A stretch of DNA of 64,000 nt, from positions 124,001 to 188,000 of the forward strand of contig NZ_QXFK01000015.1 in the NCBI RefSeq assembly GCF_003581645.1. The letters are read 5' to 3'. Position numbers and translations under genes: made by a program. Origin of the DNA: Pelagerythrobacter aerophilus (GTDB taxonomy: Bacteria; Pseudomonadota; Alphaproteobacteria; Sphingomonadales; Sphingomonadaceae). The stretch's first letter is position 1. Every line of letters starts with the position of its first letter. The notes beneath the pieces are model-generated. The model was not told where the DNA came from. It saw nothing but the letters and a program-made list of their open reading frames with translations, and searched no databases. Positions 59,489-64,000 of the stretch are shown piece by piece.

Positions 59489-59977
59489 TCAGTCGTCGCG
59501 GTCGCGCCGGTGGCGACGGCGGTCGCGCCGATCTTCACGCCGGTCGCGGCGATCGTCGCGCCACTCCTCGCGCCGCTCGCGGCGGTTTTCGCGCCAGTCC
59601 CGGCGACGCTCGCGCCGGTCTTCCCGCCAATCACGGCGGCGGTCGCGGCGATAATCGGACCAATTGTCGCGCCATTCGTGATCGCGATACCGCTCGCGAT
59701 AGGCCCGGCGGCGCGCTTCCCAGTGGCGGCGCGTGGAATCGTTCCAGCGATGACGGCTGCCGCTACGATCATAGACGTAATATCCGGTGCCCGGATAGTA
59801 ATAGTCGTCGTACCAGCCGTAGTACGACGAGCCGTAGCCGTCGTAATACCCGTCGTAATAGCCGCCATAGCCGTACGACGCGCTGCCGTATCCATAACCG
59901 TCGCCGTAAGTGCTGCATCCCGCGACGGCGAAGGTCGCCGCCACGGCGAGCGCGGAGCGTGTGAGGGGTGATGCCAT
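59489..59977 (-). CDS. Tyr/Gly-rich and Arg/Asp-rich lipoprotein
   Basis: A 162-residue lipoprotein of unknown function. The signal peptide ends at AVAGC. About 45 residues rich in Tyr and Gly follow (GYGGYYDGYYDGYGSSYYGW), then a short core (YYVYDRSGSRHRWNDSTRRH), and finally a tail of about 80 residues made almost only of Arg, Asp, Glu and Trp in RRDRREDRR-like repeats. Both segments should be disordered. The Arg/Asp tail resembles polyampholyte or polyanion-binding sequences. It lies just downstream of the histidine kinase gene. Confidence 0.7.
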   Translation of the reverse strand: MASPLTRSALAVAATFAVAGCSTYGDGYGYGSASYGYGGYYDGYYDGYGSSYYGWYDDYYYPGTGYYVYDRSGSRHRWNDSTRRHWEARRRAYRERYRDHEWRDNWSDYRRDRRRDWREDRRERRRDWRENRRERREEWRDDRRDRREDRRDRRRHRRDRDD

Positions 59978-60095
59978 TTGCTCTCTCCCGAGCGATTTTG
60001 CTCTTCGGCCCGAGTCGACCCGGGCGAATTTGCTTTTTGAAGCCAGGAGCTTGCGCGCTCCGTATTGAACCCGGCGTGAACCCGCGCCCGAAGGG

Positions 60096-61487
60096 CTACC
60101 CGCTGCGGGGCAGCAGCAGTCTGACCAGCAATCCGCCGAGGTCTTCGCTCTCCCCAAGGTCCACGCTGCCACCGTAGATCTCCGCCACGTCGCGCACGAT
60201 GGCGAGGCCGAGGCCGGTGCCCGGCTTGTCGGTGTCGAGCCGCGCGCCGCGATCGAAGATGCGGATGCGCTCTTCCTCGGGAATGCCGGTGCCGTCGTCC
60301 TCGACCCAGATCACGCAGCGTTCGGCCTCGGGCTCGGCGTCGATGGTCACGAACACGCTGCCGCCGCCGTACTTGGCGGCGTTCTCGATCAGGTTGCCGA
60401 GAATCTCGTCGAGGTCCTGCCGCTCGATCGCGACGCGCACTTCGCGGTTGCCGTCGATGTCGAAGCGAACGTCCGGATAGAGCCGCTCGACCGCGCGGCG
60501 CACCGCTTCCGCGCTGTCCCACACCGTCGTCCGCGCATGGCCGACCGAGCGCCGGCCGACGGCGCGCGCGCGGGCGAGGTGGTGGTCGACATGGCGGCGC
60601 ATGGCGCGCGCCTCGCGGATCACCGTGTCGGCGAGATCGGGCGCGTGCGCGGTGGCGGCGTTGTTGACCACGGTCAGCGGCGTCTTGAGCGCGTGGGCGA
60701 GATTGCCGGCGTGGGTGCGCGCCTCCTCCGCCTGCCGCTCGGAATGGGCGAGGAGCATGTTAATCTCCTCCACCAGCGGCTGGACCTCCAGCGGCAGCGG
60801 GTCCGACACCCGGTTGCTTCCGGTCGTGCGGATCCGCTGGATCGCCGCGCGGATACGGCGCAGCGGCAGCAGGCCGTAGTAGCTCTGCAGCACGGCCATG
60901 GCGAACAGGCCCAGGCCAAGCGCGGCGAAGCTCCACACCAGGATCGATCGGATGCGCGCGATCTGCGCATCGAGATTCTCGCGCGCGGAGGCGACCATGA
61001 AGGTCCAGCGCGTGTTGCTTTCGGGCAGGATCACCGTGCGCTCGACCACGCGCAGCGGCTCTTCGGGGAACTGGTTGTTGTCGTAGAAGTGCGGCTCGTG
61101 ATCGACGTGGTCGCCCTGCGGCTTCAGCGTCCGGTCCCACAGCGACTGCGAGGGCTGCGCGCCGAGGGAGAACGATTCGAAGCCCTCGCGGCCCTCGGCG
61201 GTGATCTGCCAGTACATGCCGCTGTTCGGTTCGAGGAAGCGCGGCTCGCCGATCGGACGGATGAAGTAGACCTCGCCGTCCGGGCCCACTTCGGAAATCA
61301 CGATCATTGTGTTGAGCAGGTAGCCGAGCTGCTCGTCGAAGCTGTTCTGGACCTGATTGGTCAGCGTGCGTTCGAGCGCGATCCCGCCGCCGACGAGGAG
61401 CACGAGGATCCAGCCCGCGGCAATGAGCAGCATGCGCCGCGCGAGGCTGCCCGTATGCGGCGTCTGGCCGTCGCTCTCGCCGTCCAC
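60096..61487 (-). CDS. Sensor histidine kinase, PhoQ-like
   Basis: A membrane kinase of at least 463 residues. Two transmembrane helices (MLLIAAGWILVLLVGGGIAL and a second near SILVWSFAALGLGLFAM) enclose a periplasmic sensor of about 140 residues, then a HAMP. The H-box NLAHALKTPLTVVNN is of the PhoQ type. The ATP-binding domain has NLIENAAKYG, EDDGTGIPEEE and GTGLGLAIVRDV. The start is unresolved: GTG 61487 is listed, while GTG 61619 would overlap the regulator gene by 74 bases. It forms an operon with the response regulator. Confidence 0.88.
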   Translation of the reverse strand: MDGESDGQTPHTGSLARRMLLIAAGWILVLLVGGGIALERTLTNQVQNSFDEQLGYLLNTMIVISEVGPDGEVYFIRPIGEPRFLEPNSGMYWQITAEGREGFESFSLGAQPSQSLWDRTLKPQGDHVDHEPHFYDNNQFPEEPLRVVERTVILPESNTRWTFMVASARENLDAQIARIRSILVWSFAALGLGLFAMAVLQSYYGLLPLRRIRAAIQRIRTTGSNRVSDPLPLEVQPLVEEINMLLAHSERQAEEARTHAGNLAHALKTPLTVVNNAATAHAPDLADTVIREARAMRRHVDHHLARARAVGRRSVGHARTTVWDSAEAVRRAVERLYPDVRFDIDGNREVRVAIERQDLDEILGNLIENAAKYGGGSVFVTIDAEPEAERCVIWVEDDGTGIPEEERIRIFDRGARLDTDKPGTGLGLAIVRDVAEIYGGSVDLGESEDLGGLLVRLLLPRSG

Positions 61488-61545
61488 GGCGCCGTCGCCG
61501 GACGGAGCCTCCGGCTCGCCGGAGGCGGGCGCCGACTTCGGGGCG

Positions 61546-62223
61546 TCAGGCGCGCGGGGCGTCTGCGGGGTCGTCGAGGCTGTAACCGAGGCCACGGATG
61601 GTCGTGATGACTTCCGCACCCAGCTTCTTGCGGATGCGGGTGACGAAGACCTCGATCGTGTTCGAATCGCGGTCGAAATCCTGATCGTAGATATGCTCGA
61701 TCAGTTCGGTGCGGCTGACCACCTTGCCCTTGTGGTGCATGAGGTAGCTCAGCAGCTTGTATTCCTGCGCGGTCAGCTTGACCGGCTCCCCCTTGAGCGT
61801 GACCCGGCCCGAGCGCGTGTCGAGCCGCACGTCGCCGGCGGTCAGTTCGCTGGAGGTATTGCCCGAGGCGCGGCGGATCAGAGCGCGCAGGCGGGCGATC
61901 AGCTCTTCGGTCTGGAAAGGCTTGGCGAGATAGTCGTCGGCCCCGGCGTCGAGCCCGGCAACCTTGTCGGACCAGCTATCGCGCGCGGTCAGCACGAGCA
62001 CGGGAAAACCGCGCCCTTCCCGGCGCCACATGCCGAGCACGGTGAGCCCATCGATTTCCGGCAGGCCGAGGTCGAGGATGACCGCATCATAGTCCTCGGT
62101 CGCGCCGAGGAAGTGACCGTCCTCGCCATCGGTCGAGAGATCGACGGCATATCCGTTCTGTTCGAGCGTGGACTTGAGCTGCTGGCCGAGCGTGGGTTCG
62201 TCCTCGACGATCAGGATGCGCAT
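61546..62223 (-). CDS. Response regulator, OmpR/PhoP family
   Basis: A 225-residue regulator. The receiver domain has the phospho-acceptor Asp51 (AVILDLGLPEIDG), the acidic pocket IVEDEP and Lys in YLAKPFQ. The winged-helix domain ends EVFVTRIRKKLGAEVITTIR then GLGYSL. With the adjacent PhoQ-like kinase it forms a two-component system, perhaps for envelope or cation stress. Confidence 0.95.
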   Translation of the reverse strand: MRILIVEDEPTLGQQLKSTLEQNGYAVDLSTDGEDGHFLGATEDYDAVILDLGLPEIDGLTVLGMWRREGRGFPVLVLTARDSWSDKVAGLDAGADDYLAKPFQTEELIARLRALIRRASGNTSSELTAGDVRLDTRSGRVTLKGEPVKLTAQEYKLLSYLMHHKGKVVSRTELIEHIYDQDFDRDSNTIEVFVTRIRKKLGAEVITTIRGLGYSLDDPADAPRA

Positions 62224-62327
62224 TGCTGGTTCGTTCCCCCTGGATCAGGCTGACGCTAAGTGGGCTTTCGGGGTGAACGCGTCAACAAGGGAGCAGGTTT
62301 CCCTCCCCTGCCGAAACCCACCCCGCA

Positions 62328-62633
62328 TCAGCGGCTGCGGCGCACGACACGGCCGGTCCGCGCGTCGACGTCGATGAAGGTCACGCGGCCGTCGCGGATG
62401 AACTTGAGGCGGTAGATCATGGCCGTCGAATCGTAAGCCGGGCCGAGATATTCCGCGCCCCTCATCTGCGGCAGCACGCGCCGTTCGATCTCGCGCAGCG
62501 GCAGCACGTTGCCCGCGCGCATTTCCTTGCGCGCCTCGCCCTGGTCGTTGCGCGACTGGGCAAACGCCGGTGCGGCCGCAAGGCCGGAGACCACCAGCGT
62601 GGCAGCAAGGCAGGAGGCAATGAGCTTTCGCAT
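62328..62633 (-). CDS. Small secreted PepSY-like protein
   Basis: A 101-residue periplasmic protein. The signal peptide (MRKLIASCLAATLVVSGLAA) ends near AFAQS. The remainder (LPLREIERRVLPQMRGAEYL, KFIRDGRVTFIDVDARTGRV) matches the PepSY-like alpha-beta pattern with the ID-DARTG ending. Such proteins are often encoded beside two-component systems and may modulate the sensor or inhibit peptidases. It precedes the regulator gene by about 100 bases on the same strand. Confidence 0.8.
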   Translation of the reverse strand: MRKLIASCLAATLVVSGLAAAPAFAQSRNDQGEARKEMRAGNVLPLREIERRVLPQMRGAEYLGPAYDSTAMIYRLKFIRDGRVTFIDVDARTGRVVRRSR

Positions 62634-62715
62634 AGTGCCAACCTGCCTAGACTGCACGGATTGAACAAGCTCTGAATGCACGCACGGCGTAGCGTTCAGC
62701 AACGAAACCAGCGCT

Positions 62716-63432
62716 CTAGCGGGTCATCTCGTACTTGACCGTGACGGTCACGCCGGTGCCGACTTCGCCGGGCTCGATCTGCGTGCCCGCGTCGGCCGCC
62801 TCCGCGCTGGCGCGCATCATGACCGGCTGCGGACCGCCATAGCTCTGGAAGGTTTCGGAGATCTCCAGCAGGCGCACGCCGGAAAAGCCGGCCATACGGG
62901 CATATTCCTGAGCCATGGCCTGACCGCTCTGGTACGCCTTGGTGCGCGCCTCCCGCTTCGCGGCCTCGTCCGCTTCGAGCATGAAGTTGGGGCCGTAGAT
63001 GTTGTTCGCCCCGGCCGACACGAGCGCGTCGAGCACTTCGCCCGCGCGTTCGAGATCGCGCAGCTTGACCTGCACCTGGTTGTTCACGTCGTAGCCGACG
63101 AACGTGCGCGAGCCGCCGTTCCGGTCGAAGTCGTACTGCGGGTTGAGGTTGAAGTTGGAGGTCTGGATATCGCGCGCGGCGATGCCGAGCTGGCGCAGCT
63201 TCGCGATCACCTGTTCCATCGCCTGCGCGTTCTGCTTCACCGCCTCCTGCGCGGTCGGCGCACGGGTCGTCACCCCGGCGCCGATCTGGGCGACGTCGGG
63301 CGCGGAGTGGACGATCTCGTTCACGGTCAGCTCGATCACCGGACCCTGAGCCTGGATCTGGACTTCGGCGGCGTGGGCGGTGGTTGCGGCCAGCGCGGTC
63401 ATGGCAAGCACGGGAACGGCGTAACGGATCAT
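62716..63432 (-). CDS. SIMPL domain (DUF541) periplasmic protein
   Basis: A 238-residue secreted protein. The signal peptide is MIRYAVPVLAMTALAATTAHA. The SIMPL domain shows IELTVNEIVHSAPDVAQIGA, RDIQTSNFNLNPQYD and VGYDVNNQVQVKLRDL, and the C-terminal GTGVTVTVKYEM is typical. DUF541 proteins relate to mouse SIMPL and E. coli YggE and are linked to oxidative stress, with no firm biochemical role. The ATG at 63432 is set by the signal peptide. Confidence 0.88.
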   Translation of the reverse strand: MIRYAVPVLAMTALAATTAHAAEVQIQAQGPVIELTVNEIVHSAPDVAQIGAGVTTRAPTAQEAVKQNAQAMEQVIAKLRQLGIAARDIQTSNFNLNPQYDFDRNGGSRTFVGYDVNNQVQVKLRDLERAGEVLDALVSAGANNIYGPNFMLEADEAAKREARTKAYQSGQAMAQEYARMAGFSGVRLLEISETFQSYGGPQPVMMRASAEAADAGTQIEPGEVGTGVTVTVKYEMTR

Positions 63433-63553
63433 TTGGAAGCTCCTTGGCGAATTCTCGCCTTTTGTTGGGTCCGTCACGCTTACGCGTGGCTGAACCGGGT
63501 TGTTCCGAAGCGCCTTCACGGCAATAGGGGGCACAAAGGGAGGAAGGGTCAGA

Positions 63554-64000
63554 ATGACGATCTTGCGCGCACTTACCATGATTTTCGCGCTGGCGTGGAG
63601 CGCCGCGGCCGCCGCGCAGCCCGGAATGCAACCGGTGCCCGACCGGCCGGCAGGCGAAGGCGAAGGCCCCTACCCCTCGCTGGTGATCCGCGGCGCGACG
63701 ATGATCGACGGCACCGGCGCCCCGCCGATGGGGCCGGTCGACATCGTGGTCGAGGGTGACCGCATCGCCGAGGTCCATCTGACGGGTGCGCCGCAGAAGG
63801 TGCTCGACAGCGCCAGCCGCACGATCGACGCGAGCGGCATGTACGTGCTCCCGGGCTTCGTCGACGTGCATGGGCACAACGGCGATCCCGGCAAGGCACC
63901 GCAGCCCTCCTACGGCTACAAGCTGTGGCTGGCGCACGGGGTGACGACGGTGCGCGGCGTCTCGTTCTACTTCGGCCCCGACCAGCCCGACCTGAGCGAC
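63554..64000 (+). CDS. Amidohydrolase family protein (5' part)
   Basis: The first 149 codons of a secreted amidohydrolase that continues past the window. The signal peptide (LTMIFALAWSAAAAAQPG) is followed by the N-terminal beta-sandwich (LVIRGATMIDGTGAPPMGP) and the metal-binding HxH in LPGFVDVHGHNGDP, then LAHGVTTVRGVSFY. The substrate cannot be told without the rest of the barrel. Confidence 0.88.
   Translation, partial: MTILRALTMIFALAWSAAAAAQPGMQPVPDRPAGEGEGPYPSLVIRGATMIDGTGAPPMGPVDIVVEGDRIAEVHLTGAPQKVLDSASRTIDASGMYVLPGFVDVHGHNGDPGKAPQPSYGYKLWLAHGVTTVRGVSFYFGPDQPDLSD

Noticed and set aside
59510-59971. An Ala/Val/Pro-rich plus-strand frame with alternating hydrophobic runs
   Set aside because: It is the complement of the Arg/Asp repeat tail of the lipoprotein gene; hydrophobicity arises from the repeat, not from a membrane protein.

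Overview
The window is one continuous stretch of a GC-rich alphaproteobacterial chromosome. The gene set (RNase E with a long acidic insertion, sdhB-zapE, an NDUFS4-type complex I subunit, small SRP RNA beside dnaX, and an exosortase A exopolysaccharide locus) points to the Sphingomonadales, most like Erythrobacteraceae. I see no tRNA, rRNA, insertion sequence, prophage or CRISPR array. Identifications rest on reading motifs and family resemblance; no database search was run.

Left part (1-20.8 kb): the 5' end of a class I lysyl-tRNA synthetase, a Pro/Ala-rich membrane protein, a DinG-type iron-sulfur helicase overlapping a SixA-type phosphatase, SoxR with a recognisable SoxR box in front of a VOC-family gene, UbiA, a cell-wall amidase, and RNase E behind a roughly 440-base leader with a strong hairpin. 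A small glycan cluster follows (methyltransferase, nucleotidyltransferase, flippase, two glycosyltransferases, HAD phosphatase), then sdhB, a thioesterase, zapE and a pirin.

Centre (19.9-39.4 kb): the most interesting region. A ten-gene, tightly packed minus-strand operon (33634 down to 20953) carries the exosortase A/PEP-CTERM-type exopolysaccharide machinery: export lipoprotein, chain-length protein, tyrosine autokinase, outer-membrane protein, AAA ATPase, deacetylase, FemAB-like transferase, glycosyltransferase, an exosortase-EpsI fusion and an amidotransferase. Just downstream lies a crotonase that closely resembles RpfF, the synthase of DSF (diffusible signal factor) fatty-acid signals, with both catalytic glutamates at the right spacing. 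The same 26-base element, centred on the palindrome GTCCCGATACGGGAC, occurs upstream of the head of the operon and upstream of the rpfF-like gene, which suggests co-regulation of polysaccharide export and a fatty-acid signal. Upstream of the operon is the exosortase-associated acyl-carrier module (PLP decarboxylase, AMP ligase, acyltransferase, ACP, two alpha/beta hydrolases), split into two divergent halves.

Right part (39.4-64 kb): a ferredoxin with two cysteine desulfurases, an alpha/beta hydrolase, a GFA-family protein, TonB, a DUF885 lipoprotein, HU and Lon, a phytanoyl-CoA dioxygenase-like protein, an ECF sigma factor with a four-helix membrane partner, a putative metallopeptidase lipoprotein, YbaB, DnaX and SRP RNA, HrpB, a polyprenyl diphosphate synthase, chorismate mutase, a PhoP/PhoQ-like two-component system with a small secreted neighbour, a SIMPL protein and the start of an amidohydrolase.

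Two genes (14813 and 37910) have no canonical start where homology demands one, but each has an in-frame CTG overlapping the upstream TGA, in the same geometry as the ATGA and GTGA junctions elsewhere in the window.
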